DNA from: a virus
Length of the DNA: 64,000 nucleotides
Strand: one strand, 5' to 3'
IMG/VR virus record: IMGVR_UViG_3300046542_000168
Coordinates: 43,408-107,407 of that record
The position numbers and the translations under genes were made by a program. The notes beneath the pieces are model-generated. The model saw only the letters and a list, made by a program, of their open reading frames with translations, had not been told where the DNA came from and searched no databases. Below are positions 33,384-41,158 of the stretch, one piece after another (position 1 is the stretch's first letter; every line of letters begins with the position of its first letter).

Positions 33384-33961
33384 TGGCTAAGGCAACTTAT
33401 ATCAACGCCACTACTGGCGGCAACTGGGTTGATATCGTAGCGGGTGAATGCACCATTGCATCGCTCGTTATGAACGCAACCTCTCAAGATACAATCGTCG
33501 CATTGCGGATTCTTAAGGGAGGTACAACACCGTCTCTGGTTATCCCGTGCAACCTGTTAAAGTATAACGCTCCGCACAGACCAGCAGTAGGTGGGATCGC
33601 TCTTAAGCCAACAGATAAGCTGCAATGCTTGTCTGAGTATCCTGTCGATTGGATTACCACGACCATTACTGGTACTGCTTACAACACCCTGGTTGCAATC
33701 TCCCCCGCTGGTAAGGCATGGACAACTCTTGTTAGCGGACCTATTACCGTCCGGGCAATATTTGCGTGCGTACCGAATGGCGGGGTTGTAGGAATTCGAC
33801 TCCACAAGACAGCTTCTGATGCAGCAGTTGTCCTGGCAGAGGATGTTGCAGCAGCAGGCTCTAAACGGCTAGTTACCCCCATCGTCCTAGCTACAGGGGA
33901 TTCAATTCAAGTTCAAAGTACAGAAAGCGCCCAGTGGATTGCGACCGGCGTGGGCACATAA
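33383..33961 (+). CDS. two-repeat virion protein
   Basis: A 192-residue protein made of two similar halves of about 90 residues. Each runs from a glycine-tryptophan start (GGNWVDIVAG, then AWTTLVSG), through hydrophobic strands with I-R-L/L-R-I, to a GD-x-[IL]-Q-[VC] and a late W-I. Probably a beta-sandwich dimer in the virion. Start at ATG 33383 overlaps the previous stop. Confidence 0.75.
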   Translation: MAKATYINATTGGNWVDIVAGECTIASLVMNATSQDTIVALRILKGGTTPSLVIPCNLLKYNAPHRPAVGGIALKPTDKLQCLSEYPVDWITTTITGTAYNTLVAISPAGKAWTTLVSGPITVRAIFACVPNGGVVGIRLHKTASDAAVVLAEDVAAAGSKRLVTPIVLATGDSIQVQSTESAQWIATGVGT

Positions 33962-33976
33962 ACAAGGAATAATAAC

Positions 33977-36661
33977 ATGAGTGCAATGGGTCTTGTGACC
34001 ACACTTCCGGGTGTAGACAACACTGCTAACTTGAACCTAGACTTCATTAACCAGAAGTATTCGGTTAACGGGGTTAGCAAAAACTTTAACGAAGTTATTA
34101 CGTTCTCCCGTAATAGCACTGCAACTTACTTCGGCAGCGACGGCCTACTTAAAACTGCTGGAGTTAACACGCCAAGGTTTGAGTTCGATCCTGTCACTAA
34201 AGCTAATAATGGCTTTCTGGCCGAAGAGGCACGGACTAACTTCCTGACATACAGCGAACAGTTTGATAACGCTGCATGGGCCAAGGCAGGCAGCATCCTA
34301 GTGACACCCAACGCAACAGTTGCTCCAGACGGAACTGTATCTGCTGACAAGATAATCACACTAACAGGCGTGGCCACAGCATCATCCAGCGTGGTTCAAA
34401 CAGTTGCTAAAGCTGCAACACCTAATACCTATACCGCCAGTGTTTACGCAAAAGCTGGTGAGATGGATATTATTAGATTGTTCATGTATGGAGCAAACAC
34501 AACTACAGCCCGGTGCTTGGCCAACTACAACCTATCTACGGGTGTAACCAGCGCCTTGAACCAAGGAAGTGATGGCTTTAATAACGCCACTGTATCAATG
34601 ACTGCCGTTGGTGGTGGTTGGTACAGATGCACGATGACCGCCACTACTGACAGCGCTACTACTGTGGGTGTCCGATTCTATTCCATGCACACCACGATTG
34701 TGACTGGGGATAGCGTATCGGGTATGTATGTATGGGGTGCCCAACTAGAGGCTGGCCTATTTGCAACATCGTATATCCCATCTCAAGTAGGGTTTACGGG
34801 ACGGACTAGTACTGCTACTTACTTAGATAGCACTGGGGTATTGAGAACGGCTGCTGCCGGTGTTGCCCGCAATGGTTACAGCTTGAATGGTAGTACATGG
34901 ACTCCACAAGGACTGGTACTAGAAGCTGCTGCAACTAATATCACAACATACTCCGCCCTGAATCATGCTTCGTGGACAAGAGGGACAGGCGCTACATGGA
35001 CCGACGGGCAGGTATTTGTTGATGGCACTAATACAGCAATACTAGCTACAGGGCTTACAGGGAGTACCATCACAGGTACAGGTACAGCCATGTATCGTAC
35101 ACTTATTCCTGTGACTGCTGCTTCGACCTACACATTCAGTGTGTTTGCTAAGTTGAAGACTGCGAGCACTACAGGGATTAGACTGCGAGTACAGTCGAAC
35201 CCATCTGCCACTAACTTCAACGTTGATGTCCCGCTGATAACAACTGATTGGACCCGAGCCTCTATCACCGTGACGATTCCGGCTGGAGACACGAGTGTTG
35301 TACTCCTGATGGGTACTGCTACATCACCTATCGATGTCTACCTTGGCGGTGTTCAACTGGAGCTAGGAACATACCCAACATCCTATATTCCGACACCAGC
35401 AACTTTTACATCCCGCTCTAGTGTTGCCACCTACCAAGACTCCGCTGGAGTATTGCAGACAGCAGCAACTAACGTGGCTCGCAGTGATGCTTACAGCTAC
35501 GACTCGGCAGGCACTCTGCGTCCAATCGGACTGCTGCTGGAGACTGCTGCTGCAACCAATCTTCAAATATACAGCGAGCAGTTCGATAACGCTGCATACT
35601 CGAAGAGCGCTGCTACGATTGTTGCAAACTCTACAGCCGCCCCAAACTCGGCAACGACTGCTGATAAAATGGTTGAAACCGTGGCGACAGGTGTTCATTA
35701 CCTTGACTATGTATATAACGGTACATTTGCAACAGGGGATACATATACATACTCGGTATTTGTGAAGCCTGCTGGTCGTACTTTTGTTCGGCTTAACTTC
35801 TACTATGCAATCGGCTCGTCTGGCGGTGGTAACGCACTCTTTGATCTTACGAACAAGGCCATTACGTTTTCTGGTGGTGTTACAACTACACAGGGTATGG
35901 TCACTATGGCTAATGGCTGGGTTCGTTGCTGGATTTCTGGCGTGGTTGACACCCCGGCTGAAACGCGCCTTCTAACAAGGGTTCTGATTAGTGATGGTAC
36001 TTCTGGCAGTTCATATACTGGAGATGGTACATCTGGTCTTTATCTGTGGGGTAGTCAACTTGAGACTGGTAGGAACTTCACTAGTTACATCCCAACAGTA
36101 GCAACAAGTGTAACTCGCTCGGCGGATGTTGCTACCAGCGTAGCTGCCACAAGAGCTGCTGATGTATCCACTAGTTCTACTGCAACCCGTGCGAAAGACG
36201 CTGTATCTATCGAGACACTAACTCCTTGGTACAACCCATCGGCTGGGACTATCTCACTAAACTATACACCCCTTGGACCTAGAACTGGATCGGGCTTCAC
36301 TGCTTCGTTTTCGAGCGGCACTAACGACTACCTAGGGTTCTGTTATCAGAATACTAGTGCTACCGGCGCTGTTGGTAACACTTATTGGAGGAATGGAGGT
36401 AGCGGTATTATTTCCACTTTCATCAACGGGAACTTCGGTGCTCGACATAAAGTGGTCAACGCTTGGTCAGGAACTACGCTATCAACTTCTGCTGATGGGG
36501 CAACAACTGTTACAGGCACATCTGTTACAGCAATCCCTACCGCAACGAAGTTCGAACTTGGCGACAGATTGGGTGCCTACCCAACTTCGAACTACTTCAG
36601 TAGCGTTCAATTCTATGCTCGTAGATTGACGGACAGCATGATTCAAATACTGAGTTCTTAA
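33977..36661 (+). CDS. repeat-built tail or head fibre/spike
   Basis: An 894-residue protein. Residues about 15-270, 270-495 and 495-725 are three similar modules. Each opens with F-S/T-R-x-S-x-A-T-Y, a G-V-L-[KR/Q]-T-A-x-x line and an EA-A-[RT]-T-N/ATN-L turn, contains a jelly-roll-like domain and ends W-G-[AS]-Q-L-E-x-G-x-x-x-[TS]-SYIP. This matches the 'phage head spike fibre' modular type. The C terminus (about 745-894) looks like a LamG-type lectin domain. Likely recognises host glycans. Confidence 0.85.
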   Translation: MSAMGLVTTLPGVDNTANLNLDFINQKYSVNGVSKNFNEVITFSRNSTATYFGSDGLLKTAGVNTPRFEFDPVTKANNGFLAEEARTNFLTYSEQFDNAAWAKAGSILVTPNATVAPDGTVSADKIITLTGVATASSSVVQTVAKAATPNTYTASVYAKAGEMDIIRLFMYGANTTTARCLANYNLSTGVTSALNQGSDGFNNATVSMTAVGGGWYRCTMTATTDSATTVGVRFYSMHTTIVTGDSVSGMYVWGAQLEAGLFATSYIPSQVGFTGRTSTATYLDSTGVLRTAAAGVARNGYSLNGSTWTPQGLVLEAAATNITTYSALNHASWTRGTGATWTDGQVFVDGTNTAILATGLTGSTITGTGTAMYRTLIPVTAASTYTFSVFAKLKTASTTGIRLRVQSNPSATNFNVDVPLITTDWTRASITVTIPAGDTSVVLLMGTATSPIDVYLGGVQLELGTYPTSYIPTPATFTSRSSVATYQDSAGVLQTAATNVARSDAYSYDSAGTLRPIGLLLETAAATNLQIYSEQFDNAAYSKSAATIVANSTAAPNSATTADKMVETVATGVHYLDYVYNGTFATGDTYTYSVFVKPAGRTFVRLNFYYAIGSSGGGNALFDLTNKAITFSGGVTTTQGMVTMANGWVRCWISGVVDTPAETRLLTRVLISDGTSGSSYTGDGTSGLYLWGSQLETGRNFTSYIPTVATSVTRSADVATSVAATRAADVSTSSTATRAKDAVSIETLTPWYNPSAGTISLNYTPLGPRTGSGFTASFSSGTNDYLGFCYQNTSATGAVGNTYWRNGGSGIISTFINGNFGARHKVVNAWSGTTLSTSADGATTVTGTSVTAIPTATKFELGDRLGAYPTSNYFSSVQFYARRLTDSMIQILSS

Positions 36662-36667
36662 CAAACC

Positions 36668-36686
36668 GGGGCTTCGGCCCCATTCT
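36668..36686 (+). terminator. hairpin after the fibre gene
   Basis: GGGGC-TTCG-GCCCC followed by ATTCT, a short but stable hairpin ending the virion transcript. Confidence 0.6.
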
Positions 36687-36699
36687 ATTGGAAAATAAA

Positions 36700-37122
36700 A
36701 TGACTAATGAAAAAGACTTAGACGTACTCGCCCGAACACTATGGGGGGAGGCACGCGGGGAAGGATTCAACGGCATGGTCGCTGTAGGCTGGACGATCCG
36801 CAATCGGGTATTCGACGGTAAGTCGAACTCGTGGTGGGGAGAAGGCTATGCGGGGGTTTGCCAGAAAGCCTGGCAATTCTCTTGCTGGAACAAGAGTGAC
36901 CCTAACTCTGCGTACTTGCGTGGAGAGAAGGCTATCCCGTTTGCTCAATTCGATATGGCTAAAGAAGCTGCAAAGGCTGTGTTGGAAACACTCATCCCAG
37001 ATCCTACTGGTGGAGCGACACACTACTACAGCACATCAATGAAGAAAGCGCCTGCCTGGGCTGCTGTAGGCACTCAGACGGTACAACTCGGAAGACACTT
37101 GTTCTACAAGGATGTCAAATAA
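36700..37122 (+). CDS. endolysin, SleB-type cell wall hydrolase
   Basis: A 140-residue enzyme from ATG 36700; a TTG four codons upstream is less likely. It contains L-A-R-T-L-W-G-E-A-R-G-E with the catalytic Glu17, I-R-N-R-V, Q-F-S-C-W and a late G-A-T-H-Y-Y, all marks of the Hydrolase_2/SleB family of lytic transglycosylase-like enzymes. It degrades peptidoglycan at lysis. No signal peptide; release depends on the holin-like gene immediately downstream. Confidence 0.88.
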   Translation: MTNEKDLDVLARTLWGEARGEGFNGMVAVGWTIRNRVFDGKSNSWWGEGYAGVCQKAWQFSCWNKSDPNSAYLRGEKAIPFAQFDMAKEAAKAVLETLIPDPTGGATHYYSTSMKKAPAWAAVGTQTVQLGRHLFYKDVK

Positions 37123-37131
37123 GGAGGCCGC

Positions 37132-37389
37132 ATGGCCATTCTATCCCCTGATAGTAAAAGACTACACAAGAGCAGCACAGTCGTCCTTAGTGTCCTGCTC
37201 TTCGTGATTACATTGCTGGAAATCCTCCAGCCCCAGGTAGAGATACTGGCGCCTCTTGTGCTGCCTCCAGGGACTTACCCTTATGTCTCTGCTGGACTGA
37301 GTATTGCAATCGGAGTAGGCCGCTATGTAAGCCAAGAGTGCCTACGCATTAAAAAGGAAGAGGACGCTTCAGATGACGGCGCTGTTTAA
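37132..37389 (+). CDS. holin-like membrane protein
   Basis: An 85-residue protein with a perfect AAGGAGG ribosome site. Two hydrophobic segments (about 16-34 and 50-66) are joined by a Pro-rich turn, and the C-terminal tail is charged: class II holin size and shape. Position between endolysin and spanins supports the role. It overlaps Rz by 17 bases. Confidence 0.75.
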   Translation: MAILSPDSKRLHKSSTVVLSVLLFVITLLEILQPQVEILAPLVLPPGTYPYVSAGLSIAIGVGRYVSQECLRIKKEEDASDDGAV

Positions 37390-37888
37390 TTTGTTTAGTT
37401 CCCTGCCGCTTACAACGGTATGGGGCAAAGTTAAAGTCGGCCTATTGGCCGGTGCTGTTGCCTTCATGGTATGGCAAGGATGGCAAATGACCGTCCTCCA
37501 GAAGGATGTAACTAAACTAGAGACGGTACAGAGTAGCCTCCAGGCCCAGGTTCAACAGATGTCTGTTGACTATTCAGTCCTCCGAGATAACTACAAGAAT
37601 AACGCTAAGACTAGCGAACAGTATGTGCTGTCCCTTAACCAGCTAAATGGTAAGTCAACAGAGCTGGAGAAAACCTTTACAGCCCTGGACAAGAAGGGCG
37701 TTGAGACGCAGCCAACGCAAACAGGTACTACCCCGAGGGTCTACCATGAAACAAGCTCTACACAAGCTCACACGAGCCCTGTCCGGGGTAATGGTGGTGG
37801 GGTTAGTAGCTCTGATGCTGAGTGGCGCCAGTTGCTCGACTCTACCTTCTGCTCCACCTTCCCCACCGACAACAAATGTTCTAAGTGA
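37373..37888 (+). CDS. Rz: inner-membrane spanin (Rz-like)
   Basis: A 171-residue protein with one N-terminal membrane segment (about 20-38) and a long periplasmic coiled coil (45-115). It ends in a Ser/Thr-rich region with two cysteines. It would pair with the outer-membrane spanin encoded in another frame inside its 3' end to fuse the membranes in the last step of lysis. Confidence 0.82.
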   Translation: MTALFNLFSSLPLTTVWGKVKVGLLAGAVAFMVWQGWQMTVLQKDVTKLETVQSSLQAQVQQMSVDYSVLRDNYKNNAKTSEQYVLSLNQLNGKSTELEKTFTALDKKGVETQPTQTGTTPRVYHETSSTQAHTSPVRGNGGGVSSSDAEWRQLLDSTFCSTFPTDNKCSK

Positions 37889-38075
37889 CATTCAAGTCCC
37901 ACACTATCTTCTAGTGCCTTGCCAATATGAAATGGTCAACTGGGACGAAGAACGCGGCCTAGAGAAAGCATACACAAGAAACTTGCTTATCGGCAAAGGA
38001 TGTAACGATAAGATCGAGGCGTTTAGAGACTGGGTAGACGGTACGTTCCCTGTCGCGAAAGAAAAGAGTAAATAA
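37746..38075 (+). CDS. Rz1: outer-membrane spanin lipoprotein (Rz1-like)
   Basis: A 109-residue lipoprotein starting at ATG 37746 inside Rz in a different frame. Signal peptide with lipobox L-S-G-A-S-C (Cys30), then Pro-rich PSAPPSPPT, the Rz1 hallmark. Unlike lambda Rz1 it extends well past the Rz stop, by about 62 codons. Overlap with Rz is 143 bp. Confidence 0.85.
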   Translation: MKQALHKLTRALSGVMVVGLVALMLSGASCSTLPSAPPSPPTTNVLSDIQVPHYLLVPCQYEMVNWDEERGLEKAYTRNLLIGKGCNDKIEAFRDWVDGTFPVAKEKSK

Positions 38076-38076
38076 G

Positions 38077-38370
38077 ATGGCCGAAAATGGAGAGATGAGT
38101 ACAGTAGGTAAAGCCCTGCTGGACTTCAGTAGTAAGTGGATGCTCCCTTTTGTCCTGGCCTTTGTATCCTGGCAATACACCGAGATATCGAAGCTAGAAG
38201 ATCGGGTGGGTGCCCTTCAACGTGAAGCAGTTACGCATTCGGAACTGCAACTTACAGAAAGCAGGATGGTCGGCCTGCTGGACCTTAGAATTAAAAACCT
38301 CGCAGATCAACAGAAGGTTACTAACGAGTATCTTCGTATTCTGATCGACCAAAAAGCAAGCCGCCCGTAA
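38077..38370 (+). CDS. small membrane protein with coiled coil
   Basis: A 97-residue protein with one membrane segment (about 19-35) and a helical, charged remainder with leucine periodicity. It starts two bases after the Rz1 stop and ends inside the terminator hairpin. It may be a second holin or a pinholin regulator; no direct evidence. Confidence 0.65.
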   Translation: MAENGEMSTVGKALLDFSSKWMLPFVLAFVSWQYTEISKLEDRVGALQREAVTHSELQLTESRMVGLLDLRIKNLADQQKVTNEYLRILIDQKASRP

Positions 38371-38382
38371 GGGCGGCTTTTT
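38360..38382 (+). terminator. terminator of the lysis cassette
   Basis: GCCGCCC-GTAA-GGGCGGC then TTTTTATTT. The stop codon lies in the loop. It faces the leftward operon that ends at 38400. Confidence 0.88.
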
Positions 38383-38399
38383 ATTTGTCTGGAGAAAAG

Positions 38400-38624
38400 T
38401 TACATCCACGTCTCAACAAGTTGTGGCACGTCTGATTCGTCCCGTAGGAAGCATATCAACCCTGGAGGTACATCCTTACGAATATCTTCTAACGTCTTAG
38501 CAAACTTCGTGACTGGTGTGATGATTAGCCTGCCGTTCACAACGAGCCACAGCCTCATTACATAGTGCTCAGGGTAGTCTTGAGGCCGCTCATAGATCAC
38601 CCAGTTCTTCATATGCTCGCTCAT
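38400..38624 (-). CDS. unknown protein at the end of the leftward operon
   Basis: A 74-residue protein starting by ATGA overlap with the HicA-like gene. Pattern: V-I-Y-E-R-P-Q-D-Y-P-E-H-Y-V-M-R-L-W, then L-E-D-I-R-K-x-x-P-P-G-L-I-C and a terminal V-E-T-W. It is a soluble alpha/beta protein. The family is seen in proteobacteria and phages without function. As the partner of a HicA-like toxin it is an antitoxin candidate, although it does not look like HicB. Confidence 0.75.
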   Translation of the reverse strand: MSEHMKNWVIYERPQDYPEHYVMRLWLVVNGRLIITPVTKFAKTLEDIRKDVPPGLICFLRDESDVPQLVETWM

Positions 38625-38872
38625 GATGGTTGCCTGAGTTGCTTATCTTCAGCTTCTCGCAATGCCCGCTTCAACTTCGCCCTAGTGTTCATGTACGCCC
38701 GGTGATCGCTTGGCGTCATCGATGACGAAACTAGTGGAGTATTAGGGCGACGAAACCTTATGTGGGAACCCCTGGTCCGCTCGCATTCAAATCCTAATTC
38801 CTTTGCCCATTCAACTAAGTCGCGCAATTCAGTACCAGCACGAACTACCTTACCAGTGTTACCCTTGTGCAT
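38621..38872 (-). CDS. HicA-like toxin (mRNA interferase fold)
   Basis: An 83-residue protein. L-V-E-W-A-K-E-L-G-F-E-C-E-R-T, the key R-G-S-H-I-R-F-R with His in the HicA active-site position, and a late helix of basic residues match the double-stranded RNA-binding HicA/YcfA fold. HicA toxins cut mRNA. The usual HicB antitoxin with its partial RNase H fold is absent. It overlaps the upstream membrane protein gene by 14 bases. Confidence 0.72.
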   Translation of the reverse strand: MHKGNTGKVVRAGTELRDLVEWAKELGFECERTRGSHIRFRRPNTPLVSSSMTPSDHRAYMNTRAKLKRALREAEDKQLRQPS

Positions 38873-39170
38873 TGGAGTCCTCCCGGTTGTAAGCCAGCAT
38901 TTCCTGATATTGGGCGTTCATATTGCTATACAAGCGAACATGCCGATATAACTTGTACATCATGTAGACAACAAATACTGCGTATGCACCGAACAGTCCG
39001 CTGGATGGCCACTGCTCGTCTAAGTAATTGGTGACTGCTAGATAAGCGAACACTACTAGCCCCACCACCATTGCGTACATCAGCCGCTTACCCCGGCGAG
39101 TCCACTGCAACGGAATACGCTTCTCGATATATGCCCCTGTCAAGGGACTTACGATCTTCATGCGGCTCAT
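38859..39170 (-). CDS. small membrane protein of the leftward operon
   Basis: A 103-residue protein with two membrane segments (about 30-50 and 60-77) and charged termini. Between them is N-Y-L-D-E-Q-W, the motif shared with two or three other proteins of this operon. Start overlaps the upstream stop as ATGA. Confidence 0.75.
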   Translation of the reverse strand: MSRMKIVSPLTGAYIEKRIPLQWTRRGKRLMYAMVVGLVVFAYLAVTNYLDEQWPSSGLFGAYAVFVVYMMYKLYRHVRLYSNMNAQYQEMLAYNREDSNAQG

Positions 39171-39598
39171 TTTCGCTCCAGTTTGATATCTTCGTCCTGG
39201 CCTTCAGGGAAGTGCTCAGCAAAGAAGGCAGCTAGCTTCGTGTCAAGCTCAACCGCTTCCTTGAACGTTTTCCGCTGCCTGTAGACAAGCCAGACGTTCA
39301 AGACCGCCAATGCTAGCCAGTATAGCATAGTTAAGTGCTTGCCCTGACCATAGTATTCATATGTAAGAACTGCGCCTACTACCACTATAGCCGTATTAGC
39401 ACAACTTGCTAACTGGATTGCTTTGTACTTACCACCATGAATACGCACTGCACGAATGAGGTCGAAGACAGCGAAACCCGCCATGAATCCCCATATAACG
39501 GCAAAGGGGGTTTCGCCTGTGCAAACGAAGTAGCCCAGGAACAGAACCGATATGCATAACCACGCTGACAAGAATACAACTGATCTAATTACTTTCAT
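39167..39598 (-). CDS. four-span membrane protein of the leftward operon
   Basis: A 143-residue protein with hydrophobic segments about 5-25, 30-48, 66-84 and 90-106 and a charged C-terminal tail (120-143). Y-E-Y-Y-G-Q-G lies in the place of the aromatic-x-x-D-[GE]-Q-aromatic motif of its neighbours. Coupled by ATGA to the upstream gene. Confidence 0.75.
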   Translation of the reverse strand: MKVIRSVVFLSAWLCISVLFLGYFVCTGETPFAVIWGFMAGFAVFDLIRAVRIHGGKYKAIQLASCANTAIVVVGAVLTYEYYGQGKHLTMLYWLALAVLNVWLVYRQRKTFKEAVELDTKLAAFFAEHFPEGQDEDIKLERK

Positions 39599-39945
39599 TT
39601 CTGTTCTGCCTTAAGGAGCAATCTAGTCTTGTTCGCATACTTGGTAGCAACTAGCCAGACCACACAGACCACAGTTTGCCCCATAGCATTTATCCACTGC
39701 TCATCGAAAACGTATTCGATAGCACTGGCACAATGTACGCCTGAAATCAGGAAGAACGTCGGGACAACCCGCCACGGCTGCAAACCAATCTTTATTAACA
39801 TCACGGCAAGGTGGAAGAAAAGGAAGCTCGATGCTCCATTAAAAGCAACCTGGGAGTAGTTGTCAGTAGCAACAGATACTATCGTAGTTAATCCATTGCC
39901 AACGGCGACCAACAGTAATGCCAGGGTAATGATTGTCTTGCTCAT
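39595..39945 (-). CDS. four-span membrane protein of the leftward operon
   Basis: A 116-residue protein starting at ATG 39945, chosen because it forms an ATGA overlap like every neighbour. Four hydrophobic stretches; the motif Y-V-F-D-E-Q-W-I lies between spans 3 and 4. Basic C terminus. Confidence 0.78.
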   Translation of the reverse strand: MSKTIITLALLLVAVGNGLTTIVSVATDNYSQVAFNGASSFLFFHLAVMLIKIGLQPWRVVPTFFLISGVHCASAIEYVFDEQWINAMGQTVVCVVWLVATKYANKTRLLLKAEQK

Positions 39946-40259
39946 CTCTTGTTCACCCACAGAGCGACACCCAGGGATGCTATAAACGCCCCGCCATTAG
40001 TTGCAGCGAATAAATACTGTCCGTCAAGTGCGAAGTCTACGACGTTCATAAAATAAACAGCAGCGAGGGCTAGAAACAGCTTTACAATTGATTTCAATGA
40101 TGCCTCATTTTTCTTGAGCTTCTGAGCGACTAGAATCCACAGTACCACAAGGGCTGCTGCGTATGATGCACGGGAGTAGTCCCCTCCCCCGACGAAGATG
40201 CCGGAAGTGAGAGCCGCCCAGGCACCCAGGGCGTAGCAGCTAATGACAACGCCGTTCAT
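39942..40259 (-). CDS. four-span membrane protein of the leftward operon
   Basis: A 105-residue protein starting at ATG 40259 by ATGA overlap (a GTG further upstream gives 131 residues but ignores the coupled gene). Four spans, motif F-A-L-D-G-Q-Y between spans 3 and 4, basic loop K-L-K-K-N after span 2. Paralogous in layout to the next two genes. Confidence 0.78.
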   Translation of the reverse strand: MNGVVISCYALGAWAALTSGIFVGGGDYSRASYAAALVVLWILVAQKLKKNEASLKSIVKLFLALAAVYFMNVVDFALDGQYLFAATNGGAFIASLGVALWVNKR

Positions 40260-40414
40260 TCTGGCTTCACAGGCTTCACGCTCGTCTTGTAGCAAGCCGT
40301 GTTGTATAGAGCCAGCAGGGCCCAGAACGCGCACCACATCTCCCTACCTACCCCCAGGGTCCACAGAGACATACCCGCACAGAACACAGCCGCCCCTACG
40401 CAATACCACCTCAC
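40256..40414 (-). CDS. 52-residue membrane protein of the leftward operon
   Basis: GTG start at 40414 overlapping the stop of the upstream gene (GTGA), stop overlapping the downstream start (ATGA). Two short hydrophobic, Trp/Cys-rich segments (about 3-20 and 27-42). Ribosome site AGGTGAGAGG. It resembles one half of the four-span proteins downstream. Confidence 0.62.
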   Translation of the reverse strand: MRWYCVGAAVFCAGMSLWTLGVGREMWCAFWALLALYNTACYKTSVKPVKPE

Positions 40415-40584
40415 CCTCTCACCTGCTTAGAAGTGGTATACGCAAGCACGAACTCCAGGGCAGCAACAACAGCCATGAGAAGACCCACCCAGTAATTACC
40501 CCTTGAACAGTGGATAGCAGCAGTGATACCGAGGGCCACACCGACCCCGAAGAAAACCTTACCTGATGCACTTAACTGTCCCAC
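40411..40584 (-). CDS. 57-residue membrane protein, first gene of the leftward operon
   Basis: GTG start at 40584 with AGGAAGG seven bases upstream. Two hydrophobic segments (about 9-25 and 31-50) joined by C-S-R-G-N-Y-W. Short tail K-Q-V-R-G. First of eight coupled genes; the promoter must lie in 40585-40740 on the reverse strand, where no strong match is obvious. Confidence 0.65.
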   Translation of the reverse strand: MGQLSASGKVFFGVGVALGITAAIHCSRGNYWVGLLMAVVAALEFVLAYTTSKQVRG

Positions 40585-40703
40585 TTGCTGCCTTCCTGAT
40601 CCATTTTTTAGTGTCAGAGATTCTACCTTACCCGGCCACTGGTCACCAGCAAGATCAGCCTTCAGGCGATGAACCGTGAGCCTCCAAGGCGCCAGGGCTG
40701 GAC

Positions 40704-40717
40704 CTCCACTACAGGGG
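40704..40717 (+). promoter_or_regulatory. isolated copy of the CTCCATTACAGGGG motif
   Basis: CTCCACTACAGGGG differs by one base from repeat 2 of the array at 50211-50317. It lies 33 bp upstream of the promoter at 40751, a plausible operator. Confidence 0.45.
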
Positions 40718-40750
40718 GGTAAAGTGTCGAAGAAAATTTCTCACGCACTA

Positions 40751-40778
40751 TTGACATAGGATTTCAGATCGATAGAAT
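40751..40778 (+). promoter_or_regulatory. strong sigma70-type promoter
   Basis: TTGACA (40751-40756), 16-bp spacer, TAGAAT (40773-40778). Transcription would begin near 40785 and meet a strong hairpin about 140 bases later. Confidence 0.7.
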
Positions 40779-40784
40779 GCGGCC

Positions 40785-40930
40785 CATCGAGAGGAAAACA
40801 CCACGCTCGATACACAGATTCGCTACACAAGATCCCCGCCAGGGAGCTACCACCAAGAGCAACCGGCCCTGGGATCACACAATACGATTTTCTAGCCTGA
40901 TGGAGGTACTAACCATCAGGCTTTGTTGCG
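40785..40930 (+). ncRNA. candidate small RNA with three hairpins
   Basis: After the promoter at 40751 come ATCGAG/CTCGAT (40786-40811), then CCAGGG/CCCTGG (40839-40872), which competes with GATCCC/GGGATC (40831-40876), then a 10-bp terminator-like stem AGCCTGATGG/CCATCAGGCT (40894-40922) followed by TTGTTG. No ribosome site or good ORF is present. It could be a free small RNA or a regulated leader. Confidence 0.5.
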
Positions 40931-41008
40931 TCCAGAGTTTTTCAACCCAGTTTTAACCCGATAGCCGAGGTCCGCTTGCAGTGGGAACTTGAGTGGATAA
41001 GTACGCAC

Positions 41009-41158
41009 ATGCATTTGTATACCTCTCCTGAGCATGCAGAGGCTGTTAAACGGAACATCGAAAAGCGGTATCTGATTCTCTGCCTGCAAGCACGCATAAA
41101 GGAACTAGATCCTGGCCAAGAAGAAGAAGGGCAAGAAAAAGAAGTCCCTGCCCCGTAA
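41009..41158 (+). CDS. 49-residue acidic-tailed protein
   Basis: ATG 41009 gives MHLYTSPEHAEAVKRNIEKR, a two-helix protein ending in an acidic Q-E-E-E-G-Q-E-K-E tail. A TTG 33 bases upstream would add 11 residues. It overlaps the next basic protein in another frame. Unknown role. Confidence 0.5.
   Translation: MHLYTSPEHAEAVKRNIEKRYLILCLQARIKELDPGQEEEGQEKEVPAP

Noticed and set aside
38400-38872. Complete HicAB toxin-antitoxin pair
   Set aside because: Only the HicA-like component is recognisable; the partner lacks HicB features.
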